A DNA stretch of 64,000 nucleotides from Euwallacea fornicatus (GCF_040115645.1 NC_089579.1:1426001-1490000); one strand, 5' to 3'; positions 44,001-54,235 are shown, counted from the first letter of the stretch. A program made the numbers and translations. Notes: generated by a model not told the origin, from the letters alone.

Positions 44001-44933
44001 AACGCCCCTAATACATAAATGAAGAGTGAGGAGATAAAAATGAGTGACAAACAGATAAATATCACATTAAGCGCAAACGGCAGTGACGCAACAGAATGAA
44101 ATCTGCAGTATCCCATTGTTGCCAGCAGAAATCCGAAAATTTGCTACGACTTGAGAAACATAATACATGGCATATATTCAAAGATGAGAAATGTATAAAA
44201 TGATCTATTTCATAAAATTAAATGTTAAAAAATAAAACGCATCAGGTTTCTTGACTTCATTATGTATAGAAGCGGACCATTGAATAGTCATACTTTTATT
44301 TTCCTTTGCTGGCAATATGTAAAATAGGGCGGTTGAAAAATATGGTTTGAGTCCTTCCAATATTCTGGGAATCTTCTCATAGAAGTAGTAAAAACAAGTG
44401 CTACCCAGGTATCCATCAATTTAAATTGAAACGCAGTAAAACTTATAACACTCAGCAATTAATGACATTTAATAACTAACAATTCTTAAATAAGGAAATT
44501 TCTAGAAAACTTACTATTTTTGGCAACAACGCGTAAGTTCGCTAACAAAGCGTCATATCGCCAATTTAAAACAGTAATGGAAGATAGAATGGATATGAGT
44601 AAATTTCATGTTAAAAGACCTTGGCACAAATTTCGTTTTTAGAAATGTTAATATTTTGCTTAAGTTGAGAACGAATAAACAAACGAATTTCTTTCAAATT
44701 CGTAAAAACGCTGGAAAATTTTCTATTACTGCCATGACACATCGCCATGACAAAAGTAAAAAATGGCCGAAGATTTCACAACGGATACTCATTTCTTGTT
44801 ATATTAATATTTCATGTTTTATGATGTGTTTTACAATTGAAAAATGTGGGTTTATGATAAAAATAATATAAACTCATAGGGAATCTGTTTATTGTAAATA
44901 CAGTACGAGTAATCTTTCGTTGGATCTTACCAT
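20008..44933 (-). CDS. PNUTS: PNUTS: PP1 nuclear targeting subunit (PPP1R10), five exons, 976 aa
   Basis: This nuclear scaffold binds protein phosphatase 1 and acts in chromatin, Pol II dephosphorylation and transcription termination. Exons in transcript order: one ending at 44931 that contributes only ATG (44933-44931), 41642-41545, 34660-34386, 34247-33162, 21476-20008 (2931 nt with stop). Exons 2-3 encode the TFIIS N-terminal (LW-type) helical domain (PRIDPLQLL through GGWTLIQTWL). Exon 4 is a long Ser/Lys/Asp low-complexity region encoded by near-trinucleotide repeats. The exon 4/5 junction restores the family motif IPPKP...FMDALMTASVP. Exon 5 carries KRSIKW (about residues 636-641), in the position of the vertebrate PP1-binding RVxF motif, then FELDETERVN. 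A Pro/Met/Gly/Asn-rich and RGG-like region follows, and last a C-x8-C-x5-C-x3-H zinc finger ending at the final residue. Introns are about 3.3, 6.9, 0.14 and 11.7 kb. Confidence 0.93.
21477..33161 (-). other. PNUTS intron 4 (11.7 kb)
   Basis: The donor is GTAAGT at 33161 and the acceptor is TTGCAG ending at 21477; the joined reading frame continues the conserved PNUTS sequence without a gap. Inside are AT-rich spacer, a short TTGGTACAT tandem repeat (about 27645-27675) and a frameshifted coding-like patch (28980-29315). There is also a weak inverted pair at 25025/25284 (TGAGGAGCTTT and AAAGCTCCTCA). Small frames at 22902-23252 (-), 30070-30306 (-) and 32284-32559 (-) have no family I can name. 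Near 31890 a TTTATTTATTTATT-rich patch may be a retroposon tail. Confidence 0.75.
28980..29315 (+). pseudogene. Degenerate coding-like segment, family not recognised
   Basis: A less AT-rich stretch follows a good acceptor-like TTGTTCCAG. Coding-like sequence appears first in one frame (SYSRHPLSILH) and then in another (YWAQYESGIFSMDEF, continuing to FHLLVCWPSNPAALPSP). This suggests a former open reading frame broken by at least one indel. The 77-codon frame at 29082-29315 is the longest intact part. It lies antisense to PNUTS inside its largest intron. It could be a mobile-element fragment or a retrocopy; no domain can be named. Confidence 0.3.
35859..35900. repeat. 21 bp tandem duplication
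   Basis: Two exact consecutive copies of a unit beginning GGAGGCAATTGG and ending in ATACGAA, with no spacer. It lies in PNUTS intron 2. Exact identity indicates a recent slippage or repair event, or an assembly duplication. Confidence 0.85.
41300..41370 (-). mobile_element. Truncated LINE 3' end with (ATT)n tail
   Basis: On the minus strand the segment reads GGGGCAGAAAGGCC, GGCCGATAGCCC, GGGTGAATAAAGATGG and then a repeat of ATT units. A GC-rich 3' UTR followed by AATAAAGATGG and a trinucleotide tail is the usual end of several insect non-LTR retrotransposons. Only the tail is present; no coding part is visible upstream. Confidence 0.45.
41643..44930 (-). other. PNUTS intron 1 (3.3 kb)
   Basis: The donor is GTAAGA immediately after the initiation codon; the acceptor is TTCCAG ending at 41643. 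The interior is AT-rich, with frames at 43784-44116 (-) and 44608-44871 (+) that show no recognisable domain. First introns of housekeeping genes often hold regulatory elements, but none can be identified here. Confidence 0.65.
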
Positions 44934-46667
44934 ATTGCGGCAGCTATCCGCCAGTTTCCTTCGCAGCACAAAGTTCTTCCAAAGATTAGCGGCTTAAAAC
45001 GTGGTATTGTTAGATCTTCGCTCGTCGCAGAAACGCATCTACGATAGCAAATCGTCTTTTCAAATGTCAAAAAAGTCCCGAACTATCGAGCCAACGCCCG
45101 AGCCCACCATTGCTGTTATCTAAACCTAGCAATAGTAATGGGAGCTTGAACTTTAGATCTAACTAGCAAGTATTTGCAATATATTTCGACTACCAATGTA
45201 CAGTCTATTATAAGTAGCTAAGCTAAAATTAACCGATTTACAAATGATATAGGCTTTACACCGAAAATATGGGAATTTATGTAAACCCTACTTCAAAAAC
45301 GACCTTATAACGTGATGAATCAATCGGTAAACGAGAGTTGAATTCTGAACAAGACGGAAGTCGAACATCATGAGTTTGAGCAGGACCGTCTTGTCATAGT
45401 ACGCATGCGTCCCATTGACATAACTTCCGGTAATACGAACGAATAGAGCAATGGTTCGTTTCAAATGTCGAACAGAGCAGTTAGAAAGTGTAAGTAGCAG
45501 TCACTAGAGATGTAACAATAATCCAGACTTTCAGAAAAAACGTTTTTTTTTTTAATTTCTTAAATTTACTACAATATGAGAGCCAATATATTTCCAGGAA
45601 AACTCCAAAAGTCTGTAAATTTTAGTTTGTTAGAACTGGCAAATTTCAATTTCTATACCACAACTAAACTTGAAATTTTTGGCCAAATTCATTAAATAAT
45701 TATTTATAAGCGAAGCGAATATGGCAAGGAACGAAGTAATACAATCATTTTTATCATACTCGCAAAACAGAATGAAAAGGTTAGGGCGATCATCGGTTAA
45801 AAAATCAAAAGGATAATAATAGAAATTATTAAATATGAAAATAGCAAATTTTTGGCGTCTTGGATTCCGGAATATGCAGTGGATGCGGATGAATTGAAAA
45901 GTATGGGTTGTAGAGTCAATGTAGTTAAAGTTGCTACGGTTAGCAAGAATGATATTATTAATGCAATTAGACTGTAAATTCACGGTGTTTATACCAGAAT
46001 CTAGTGTATATAAATCGTGAAATCACAATGTCTTTCTAAATTTCTGTTTAGGGACGGAAAACACATTACTAATACTTTTAAAATGAAGACTTGACTTTGC
46101 TATTGTATAGAGACCAGGGATTATCCACTTTATGATGGAAATGCCGTGAACGATTAATAAATTAGTTGAGTATTGAATGTGCAATACATATCATCCCTTG
46201 CTTTGATATTTACTAGGAATTAGTTAAGAATTGCTGATGAAAATTAATTTAATTCTTAACCATTGAACGGAGAAAATCATCAGTATTCTTCCGAAGTTCT
46301 TCAACTTCCATAAACCTAATATTTGATTAGATACATTAGATATAAATTAGACTGAGTATAAAATTTGCAGGATAACAAGTTCAACTGCCAAGTTTGTGTG
46401 CTCATTTTTTTACTTTACATGAACAGTCATGGATTCTTATTTGGTGGTGTAATTAGATTAGAAATTTAATCACCTCAAAATTCATATAATTATACTAAAA
46501 ATCGGGGGTTGATGGAAAGACATCTAATCTGGTCCCCTTAAAGAACAGTACTGGGAAATTATCTCGTAACAGTGTTTAAGTGACATCAAAATAAGTGACA
46601 GCACGATAACCTTAACCTAAGTTAACCATTAATAAATTTAATAAGTTTTATTTATTTGAAAATAGAA
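44931..46667. promoter_or_regulatory. Divergent upstream region between PNUTS and mRpS18B
   Basis: PNUTS (minus) and mRpS18B (plus) start about 1.7 kb apart and point away from each other. The less AT-rich patches at about 44931-45120 and 45350-45490 are the likely PNUTS first exon and promoter. The mRpS18B start should lie close to 46600. No TATA box or initiator is asserted. A stretch at about 45690-45977 has plus-strand coding-like pieces in two frames (for example ENSKFLASWIPEYA) but cannot be assigned to a family. Confidence 0.4.
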
Positions 46668-47222
46668 ATGTTCTCCAGGACATTAATGTTAAATAACGTT
46701 CTTTCAAACTTGTTTCGCAGAAGACCTTTAAGCCTCACCTCCATATATTCGCAGGAAGATACTGAATCATCTCGTGTAGAGACTCGTGAACTCACGAATG
46801 ATCGTACCCAAGTAATCCCCGTGGAAACTAGCATTCGTTATTTAAAAAGTGCTGCATTCAAACAAACCTACGGAGACGAGCCCGTTTGGATTCCATATAG
46901 GAGGAATCATAAAGGAGCCTTGCCTCCAAAAAAGACTCGAAAAACCTGCATAAGAGGAGGCAAAATTTCAACTGGTAGTCCTTGCCCTATTTGCCGTGAC
47001 GAGTACCTTGTTTTACATGAAGAGAATATTGAATTACTTAAACATTTCATTTCACCACACACTGGAGGGATATTATGGTATAATAAGACAGGGCTTTGCA
47101 GAAAACGTCAAGAACAATTAGAAATTTGCATTAGAAGAGCTTATGATAAGGGATTATTAACCTACGACGTGCCTTTTCGCAAGTACGACTATTCCCAATA
47201 TCACCCAAAGAAGCTACAATGA
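46668..47222 (+). CDS. mRpS18B: Mitochondrial small-subunit ribosomal protein mS40 (S18B), 184 aa
   Basis: A component of the mitochondrial 28S subunit. It is a single coding exon. The first in-frame ATG is at 46668, the four codons before it having no other ATG. The N-terminus is basic and hydroxylated (MFSRTLMLNNVLSNLFRRR), as for a mitochondrial targeting peptide. The core carries the S18 family signature: YGDEPVWIPYRRNHKG, PPKKTRKTCIRGGKI, GSPCPICRDEYLVLHEEN, FISPHTGGIL and TGLCRKRQEQLE, with the CPIC and LC cysteines as a likely zinc site. The stop codon TGA shares bases with the ATG of the next gene, so both are probably read from one mRNA. Confidence 0.95.
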   Translation: MFSRTLMLNNVLSNLFRRRPLSLTSIYSQEDTESSRVETRELTNDRTQVIPVETSIRYLKSAAFKQTYGDEPVWIPYRRNHKGALPPKKTRKTCIRGGKISTGSPCPICRDEYLVLHEENIELLKHFISPHTGGILWYNKTGLCRKRQEQLEICIRRAYDKGLLTYDVPFRKYDYSQYHPKKLQ

Positions 47223-48601
47223 AGGCAGTTTTTGTAATAGTTGGTGGGGGAATTGCAGGGGTTTCATGTGCTGAAACTCTTGCATATCTTCAACCTGAAA
47301 AATCCATTATTCTGTTGAGTGAGTCTACTTTAATAAAAACAGTTACAAATTTACATGCCATCACAAAAACAATAGTTTCCTTTGATATAGAAGAAACTTC
47401 TGGTAGTAGCCTTAGTGATAAGCATAAAAATGTCACTGTGGTGCATGATACCATAATTGAAGTGAAGGATAACCAATATTTTATAATAACAAAAAGTGGC
47501 TTAAATATAAGATATAGTTACTTGTGTCTTTGCATGGGTGCAGAACCCAAGCTAATTCCTCAGTCGTTGGAACTTCCAAACTATATCATTGGCATAAGAG
47601 ATACAGATTCTGTAGAAATATTCATAGATAAATTAAAAAATTGCAGGAAAATTTTGGTAGTTGGTAATGGAGGGATTGCTTCAGAGATTGTATACAAAAT
47701 AATAAATACCAAAGTTGAATGGGTTATTAGGGATAATCACATATCTGCAACTTTCATAGATCCTGGAGCTGCAGAATTCTTCCAAGATATGTTCAAAAAA
47801 GATGGAGCCCTAACTGAGATTACCAGTAAGAGAATGCGATATCAAGAAGAGGATACTCTCACATCAGGAGCTGCTCTTGGGCCAGATTGGTACAAAAATT
47901 TACTAATGTCTGGCAACTCTAAAAAAGATGTTTATATACATTATAATTGTGAAGTTGCTTCAGTTTTGTTAGTACAAGACCAAGAGTACCCTTTGGAAGT
48001 TTCTTTGAACAATGGCCAAAAAATTTTTTGTGATTTAATAGTATCTGCAACAGGGGTTACTCCAAGAACAAAATTCCAAACTGCAAAGAAACTTGATCTT
48101 GCCTTGGATGAAGGGATTAAAGTGGACCAATACATGAAAACTAATCTGGACAACATTTATGCTGCTGGAGATATCTGCAGTGCTAACTGGGATTTAGCTA
48201 AACATTGGTTTCAAATGAAACTGTGGACTCAGGCCAGGCAAATGGGCTGGTATGCAGCCAAATGCATGTCAGGAGATTTAAATAAGGAACAAATCCTGCA
48301 AGATTTCTGCTTTGAGATCTTCACACATTCAACCAAGCTGTTTGGGTACAAGGTGATTTTGCTGGGACTTTACAATGGACAGACATTAGACAATAACTAT
48401 GAAGTGCTACTGAGAACTACAAAAGGAATGGAGTATATTAAATTGGTTATTCAGGATCACAAGTTGCAGGGTGCCGTTCTGATTGGAGAAACAGATTTGG
48501 AAGAAATGTGTGAAAACCTCATTTTGAATCAGATTAATTTAGAGCCATATGGAGATGACATTTTAAACCCTAATATTGATATAGAGGACTATTTTGATTA
48601 G
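47219..48601 (+). CDS. PYROXD1: PYROXD1-like pyridine nucleotide-disulfide oxidoreductase, 460 aa
   Basis: A class I FAD/NAD(P)H oxidoreductase; the vertebrate member protects the tRNA ligase complex from oxidation. Single exon. Residues 4-15 hold the FAD dinucleotide fold (VFVIVGGGIAG). A second Rossmann motif, ILVVGNGGIASE, lies near residue 145 and binds the nicotinamide nucleotide. NIYAAGDICS near residue 313 is the distal FAD contact. The C-terminus (WTQARQMGWYAAKCM, AVLIGETDLEE, ending NIDIEDYFD) follows the PYROXD1 family closely. No CxxC redox pair is seen near the first Rossmann motif, as in the family. The start overlaps the mRpS18B stop by four bases (ATGA) and there is no intergenic space for a separate promoter. 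Poly(A) signals are at 48689 and 48698. Confidence 0.95.
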   Translation: MKAVFVIVGGGIAGVSCAETLAYLQPEKSIILLSESTLIKTVTNLHAITKTIVSFDIEETSGSSLSDKHKNVTVVHDTIIEVKDNQYFIITKSGLNIRYSYLCLCMGAEPKLIPQSLELPNYIIGIRDTDSVEIFIDKLKNCRKILVVGNGGIASEIVYKIINTKVEWVIRDNHISATFIDPGAAEFFQDMFKKDGALTEITSKRMRYQEEDTLTSGAALGPDWYKNLLMSGNSKKDVYIHYNCEVASVLLVQDQEYPLEVSLNNGQKIFCDLIVSATGVTPRTKFQTAKKLDLALDEGIKVDQYMKTNLDNIYAAGDICSANWDLAKHWFQMKLWTQARQMGWYAAKCMSGDLNKEQILQDFCFEIFTHSTKLFGYKVILLGLYNGQTLDNNYEVLLRTTKGMEYIKLVIQDHKLQGAVLIGETDLEEMCENLILNQINLEPYGDDILNPNIDIEDYFD

Positions 48602-48732
48602 TTTGTTATGCACTTATAATATTTCTAAAGATTAAAAGATAAAAGCCATACTGTCTACTACTTTCCCCCTGAATTCATTTGATATATCAATAAAAACAAT
48701 AAATTTTAGAACATATTTATTAAACTAAAAAT

Positions 48733-49444
48733 TTAAGCCTTAAGTGCAAATTTTCGTGGTGGGAAGGCTGACAATTTTCTGATTTCCTTAGGAGTCTTGA
48801 TTTTGCTCTCATGTGATGAGAGTGCACGACGGATGGCGCGGGTCTTCTTGGGCCTCAAGTCCAAAGGTTTGTACTTCTTATTTTTATAGAGCTTCCTTAA
48901 GTTCTCCTTTTGCTTTTGGTGCATAACAATATACACACGGGCAATAGCTTTCCTTACAACTCGTCTAGAAAACAAATAGTATCAATCAAAATTAACAAAA
49001 TTAGATTAAAAAAAAAACACCTGTCTAGAAATAGCTAATCTTAAATAGTGAAACCCTTAATGAGGACAAAAATGAGGTTTAAGCAAATATTGGAAAAGTT
49101 ACTTGTAGATATACTTACATCTTTGAGAGCTTAGAAGGAGCCCCACCAGTGACCTTGGCCACTCTCAGACTTGTCAGCTCTTTCTTCAAGTCTTCGAGCT
49201 GTTTGGTCAGCTCTTTTTTGTCTTTGTTTCGCAACTCCGAGCACTTTACCTTACCCTAGAAAAATTAAACCAAAATATAACCTAAAAACTAGATCTGATG
49301 ATTGATATTAAAATAAAGGAGAAAATTGGCTAAATATGAATTGAACTTGATAGTGATCCTCAAAAGGGCGAATTTAAGATAGAAAATTATTCAAGATTGA
49401 TTAAATGAATATATATATTTCAAGATTATTTAAAAACCCACCAT
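48733..49444 (-). CDS. RpL35: 60S ribosomal protein L35 (uL29), three exons, 123 aa
   Basis: A cytosolic large-subunit protein near the exit tunnel. Exons: ATG alone at 49444-49442, then 49255-49119, then 48964-48733 (372 nt with stop, giving the 123 aa usual for the family). The joined protein begins GKVKCSELRNKDKKELTKQL after Met. It continues through GGAPSKLSKI, RVVRKAIARV and YKPLDLRPKKTRAIRR, and ends FALKA. The start codon sits directly before the first donor (GTGGGT), an arrangement common in ribosomal protein genes. A minus-strand AATAAA at 48721-48716 lies 12 bases past the stop. Confidence 0.96.
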
Positions 49445-50314
49445 TTTGGTTACTTGAAAAACGAATGAAGGACTTTTGTTTTGTTTCGGCACCGTTGTAT
49501 TAAATCATTTGACGTTTGTTGTAGTCAATTCAAACTTCACTTGCTCTAAAAGCTACGTAAATAATGTCAACAATAAAGATACCATACAGGATGTCTTTAA
49601 ATGGAGACAATTTCATTAAAATTTCCAAAATACGATGATTTAACTGAAATTGCAACAATTAAATTTGTTGTTCCAATTCCACTTCGTTTCACTACTAATG
49701 CACGCTTTGTAAGCCTCCAACTAAAACACCATGTTTTCGAAAATTGGTGTAATTGTTATCAATATTGTTTATTAGTAATTCAAATTTTTGCTTTTCGGTT
49801 CTCATAATCAAGTGACAGCATATAAATGTCTGTTACAAATAAGTTTTCGACATTATACAGGAATTTTCAATGAAAAGTAGCCATTCAGTATCTTTCAAAA
49901 TTATCTTTTGGTTGAAAAATGGCAAGACATGTCAACAAAAATAGCAAAAGGGATATCTTTTCGTATGTGCCATCTCGGGCTTATTCTTTCATTTCTATTA
50001 ATACGAAACGTTAATAACACCAGTTCCGTGTATATAATAAATAAATATTTCCTAAAGTGACCGAAAATGAAAATTTGGCTGGGTACAAGTAACATAACAT
50101 GCAGAAAATTTTTAATAAATTATTTTAATGCAGAACGTCGGTTTAGGAATAATCGTCGAAATCTATTTTACCTATTTATATTCTTATAAAATATACTATA
50201 AGCATAACAATTTCTAAAGCGTAGTTGGGCCTATAACTTACTAGAAACAATTTCTTTAGTTTAATTATTATCTAATTTCTTAATATATACAAAATTTATC
50301 ATATAACTCCTTCC
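49445..50314. other. RpL35 upstream flank and spacer
   Basis: The first 100 bases hold the RpL35 promoter and the short 5' leader. The remainder is AT-rich with short frames only (49601-49807 +, 49901-50095 -), neither recognisable. A TACAGGATGTC motif near 49586 resembles a MITE end but is unpaired. Confidence 0.4.
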
Positions 50315-50859
50315 TCAAGTGGCAAACATAATGGAATTTGGTTGACGTTCAGTTTCTTCCCCAATTTGTTCTGCTACCCGTTTTCTCCAACTGATTCGTT
50401 TCCTATGTTTGACAATAATAATTTCCAGAGTTGTAATTATTGTTAGGGTCCAAAGGATTGTACTTGACCAAAAATATATTTCATGCCAGTCATTCACGTC
50501 CACAGGTGGTACGTAGTCCATGATATCCTTCAGGCGGTACACTTCTTGTAGGTTCAACTTAGGTTAATTCTAGTTGGTGATTCGATATTCGGAATGTAGT
50601 CCATGCGCATCTTTGGCAATACAAACATGTTTCCTTATCTTATTTAGATATTATTAGCAAATTTCTTCTCTTCTACTTGAACTTCACAATTTAATGGAAT
50701 CTTGCTAATGGTAGGAATGTTTAGACTAGTGTAGTGGTCCGATTGGCATCTGGATAGCACTTGAATATTTTTTTCGGATATCATCAATATTTGGTCATTG
50801 AATACTTGTTGCACTATAATCTGGTATGAAGACATTGGAGTTCTTTTGCAGTTTTTCAC
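50315..50859 (-). pseudogene. Broken membrane-glycoprotein-like remnant, possibly retroelement env-like
   Basis: Two minus-strand reading frames, 50859-50644 and 50557-50315, look like parts of one former gene. The first has spaced cysteines and a beta-rich extracellular character. The second has one strong hydrophobic segment of about 20 residues, then a short basic cytoplasmic tail, the layout of the C-terminal end of a class I membrane glycoprotein. Between them are in-frame stops near 50640 and a one-base shift near 50557, so no intact product is possible. Envelope-like genes of insect LTR retroelements end this way, but no polymerase, LTR or integrase is nearby. A degraded cellular receptor is the alternative. 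Confidence 0.35.
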
Positions 50860-51986
50860 AGCTTGATTTGTTAAAATATATTGGAAACGAAGCGATTTCG
50901 GACCTAACTTTATTCGTTTTAAATATTTATTTTTATGAGTCCTACAACACTCGACAGTTTACCGGTATATTTATGAAACACCTTGTATAGATTTTATGGT
51001 ATAAAAATAAGTCTAAAATCTGTCATTTTTTCGATCAAATATTTTGGAAAATGTTTTAGAAACAGAAAATATGGCCAAGAAAACCTTTAAGTAAATATGT
51101 AGGTAGATGTTATTATTTTTACAAGTGCAGATGTCTCTGACGTGTGCATTCAATAAAATAAACTATATTGTCAAAAACTAATTGGATTTTCCATTGGATA
51201 AGCCGTACAATACCCGGGATATTTTTTCTTTTGTTTAAATATTATCGAAAAAAATTCGAATCAGATTAATTGCTTTAAATAGTAACAAAACTACCCAGTT
51301 TTCTCTTATTTTTCACTTCAGTACGTCAAGACTCCTACAAGCGTTAACCTAATTTCTCTTCTTATTTTTGATCTAACAAGAGCGACATCATCAGTGAATT
51401 TATGTTTCATTAATTCTTTCTTGAAGCAATACGCTGTAACACCACATCAGCCGGCCGCGTTCTTCATGTAAGTGGAACAAACTTCTTCAAGAAGAAGCCG
51501 TTACCCCAGACCATCTTTCACAGAGTACTGTTACACTTCTTCGCAGACAACACCGAAACCCAAATATTTATATTTCGTTGGAGCTTTTCTTGTTCTGTGC
51601 ACTAATGTATTGTGTAAATATGTGTCAAGTGAATTAATGAGATTTTTTGAAAAAAAAGTAAGTAGTAGGAAAGAAACAACACATATGAAAAAAAAACGAT
51701 GTTAATCGAGCTAAATAGGTAACCGAAGAGTACGTAATTTATCCACAGTTATTTTGGTATTCAGTTGTGTGCAACATAATCGGGGTCCATCTCGGGATTT
51801 GGAAATGGAAATTGTATACCTATCGGGATGCCACAATGTCTCCTTGTATAATATTAGTTTGCATTAATTAAAGTTTTGTACCTACATGCGAAATTAATTA
51901 ATATTGGTTCAAATAAGTTAAATTTTATATCCACAGCAGATACTTCCCCTTTTTGATGGACAATTCCCAAAAATGCATTTTAAATA
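50860..51986. other. Spacer upstream of the serine protease gene
   Basis: AT-rich. A frame at 51472-51705 is not recognisable. The 100-200 bases before 51987 should contain the protease promoter; no element is asserted. A CACCTTGTATA motif near 50979 resembles a MITE end. Confidence 0.4.
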
Positions 51987-54235
51987 ATGCGAGTGTTTAT
52001 TGCGTTCTGTTTCATAATATCATTCCAACGACCGGCATCCCAAGCGTGGAATTTATGGAAATTTTCCAATACTGAACAATTTTGGAAGCGAAAACATTCG
52101 TCTAATATTGAACACTTCTCCGATAGCAATTTAGATAATATTCCAGGTAAACATTCCGAAAGGTTGTTAGCACTCTCAACGCTAAAACACCTCATCTTTT
52201 AGGAAAAGTATTAACAAATCTATTAGGGTATCCATCGAAATGTCAACTACAAGGGAGTTCGCACTCTTGCACATTATCAGTGGCATGTTGGTGGGCTGGA
52301 GGTTCCAGTCGATCTGGATGTGGCACTAGTAGATGGATAGTGGCCTGCTGTGTTCCAACTAACTTTCGTCAAAGTTATTTTCAAAAACATGTGAAATTGG
52401 TGGAAGATGGAAATGAAGCTTCTTTGCGAGATGTGCAGTGAGTACACAATGGAAATATGGCTAAAATATGTATCTCTGCCATTGGGTGCTGAGTCTGTAC
52501 TTGCCAGAACTAATCTGAATTTATTTATTACCTTTACTGAGTTCTCTTCGCAATTTTTACCGAGAAAAAATCTCACTCTGTATATTTCATATTTAGAATT
52601 TGAGCTCCTTTTTTCTCAGGTCTTCGGCAAATTTAGGTAAAACTTAAATTTATCGAAGACCAGCTAACTTCCAAGTGAGAATTTTCTATTCCCCCTAACT
52701 TTTATGTTAGAACTAGCTTTTACAAATTTATAAACGTGTTACAAAGGGTTTATTACATGACTGTCTCTGTTTAAAAAACATAAATTTATTTATTAAACGA
52801 AAATAATTTATGTAAAAATATGTTTTAAAAACATTTGACTGCTATATTTAACCATCTGACCATGGCGTATAAAAAGTGTAGCAAATGTAACTTATTTAAA
52901 AAAATACGTATATACTATCTAAAAGCCGTTATATGTACGCTAAAGTATCCATTAATAGTTGAGTGTGATGAGTCGATCTTATTTATACAATCATGTTTTT
53001 CTCATGCTTCCATCATCCAACTAAGACTTAATATTGGCTGAAGAATATTTGAGTACTTTATGTTTCATTACAACAAAGTCAACCATTTCTGAATCTTCAG
53101 AATTCATTCGAAAACACTTGACCTTATCTCCCTTTTCTCCATTTTTTAAGGACAAGAGAAAATATTATAAGTCAATCATTTCAAAGAAGAACAGATTTTA
53201 TGGAAGACTTCGAGGAATCATGTGGCTTATCAAACGATAGATTGTTCCAAAAACGAATCGTTGGAGGCACACAAGCGGATTTTGGTCAGTTTCCATGGCA
53301 GGCATATATCAAAATTACTTCTTATCAATGCGGAGGTGTTTTAGGTAAATTATGCACGATGCTAATTTTTATATCTAATTTTTGTTGTTCGCCTTTGTAA
53401 ATTTTAGTGTCAAAAAAATTCGTAGCCACAGCCGCTCACTGCATCTTGGCTGCCAAAATTACCGACCTCTTGGTGTATTTGGGAGACTTAGACATAGAGG
53501 ACACTGGTGATATTAAAGAACCGGCCCCAGCTGAGCTTCATAGAGTAATAACAAATTCTATCGTCATATCTCTTTAAATATTGATATTTTTTTAGGTAAA
53601 TAGGCGCTTAATTCACCCAAAGTTTCACTATAAAGCTACTCAGCCAGACAGATACGATTTGGCGCTCTTGGAACTGATCACTGAGACTGGATGGAGTTTT
53701 CATATATCTCCTATATGCTTACCAGACGCTTCTTTGTTATTGACTGGCCGAGAAGCTGTAGTAGCGGGGTGGGGAAAAACTGATCCTTTAAGTAAACAAG
53801 CGGGTACTAATGTATTAAGGAGCGTTACAGTTCCTATTTTAGGTAAAGAACTAAAGTTTTTAGATTGTTTCTTATTTTCAGATTTCAGAGTTAGTTTTTT
53901 TTTAGATTTTAAAGAATGTATGGCGTGGCATAAAAGGAAACAAATATTAGTAGAATTACATTCAGAAATGTTATGTGCCGGCCATAAACTGGGCAAACAC
54001 GATGCTTGCCTTGGAGATAGTGGAGGACCATTAATACTACTGGAAAATGGTAATTAATTAACAACGTTAATTTATAACTCGATAATAAACATTACGTACT
54101 GTTTCAGGCAGGTGGACATTGGTGGGAATTACTAGTGCCGGATTTGGATGCGGAGAAGCACATCAACCTGGAATCTATCACAAAGTGCCAATGAGTGTAA
54201 ATTGGATTAAGAAAGTAATTTACAATAAACTGTGA
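51987..54235 (+). CDS. Secreted trypsin-like serine protease with Cys-rich prodomain, seven exons, 414 aa
   Basis: Exons: 51987-52146, 52203-52437, 53151-53344, 53408-53544, 53596-53842, 53906-54049, 54108-54235 (1245 nt with stop). Residues 1-20 are a signal peptide (cleavage probably after PASQA). Exon 2 encodes a compact Cys-rich, Trp/Gly-rich module (SCTLSVACWWAGG, SGCG, WIVACC) in the position where many insect proteases have a clip domain. The zymogen site is KR-IVGG at 167/168. The catalytic triad is complete: His207 (ATAAHC), Asp263 (DRYDLALLEL) and Ser363 (GDSGGP). Asp357, six residues before Ser363, and the SAG and PGIY glycines predict cleavage after Lys/Arg. Cys156 probably pairs with the catalytic domain. 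For exon 6 I used the second acceptor (TTTTTAG before 53906), because it restores the family spacing before the Cys at 329. AATAAA is at 54344. The family is certain; the orthologue is not identified. Confidence 0.92.

Noticed and set aside
45630..45983. 117-codon minus-strand frame
   Set aside because: Ile/Phe/Asn-rich; the opposite strand looks more coding-like but is itself broken, so neither is called.
46656..46667. Non-ATG start for mRpS18B and, likewise, a GTG start at 17740 for GPCPD1
   Set aside because: Both reading frames merely extend upstream of the first ATG; the ATGs at 46668 and 17719 are the expected starts.
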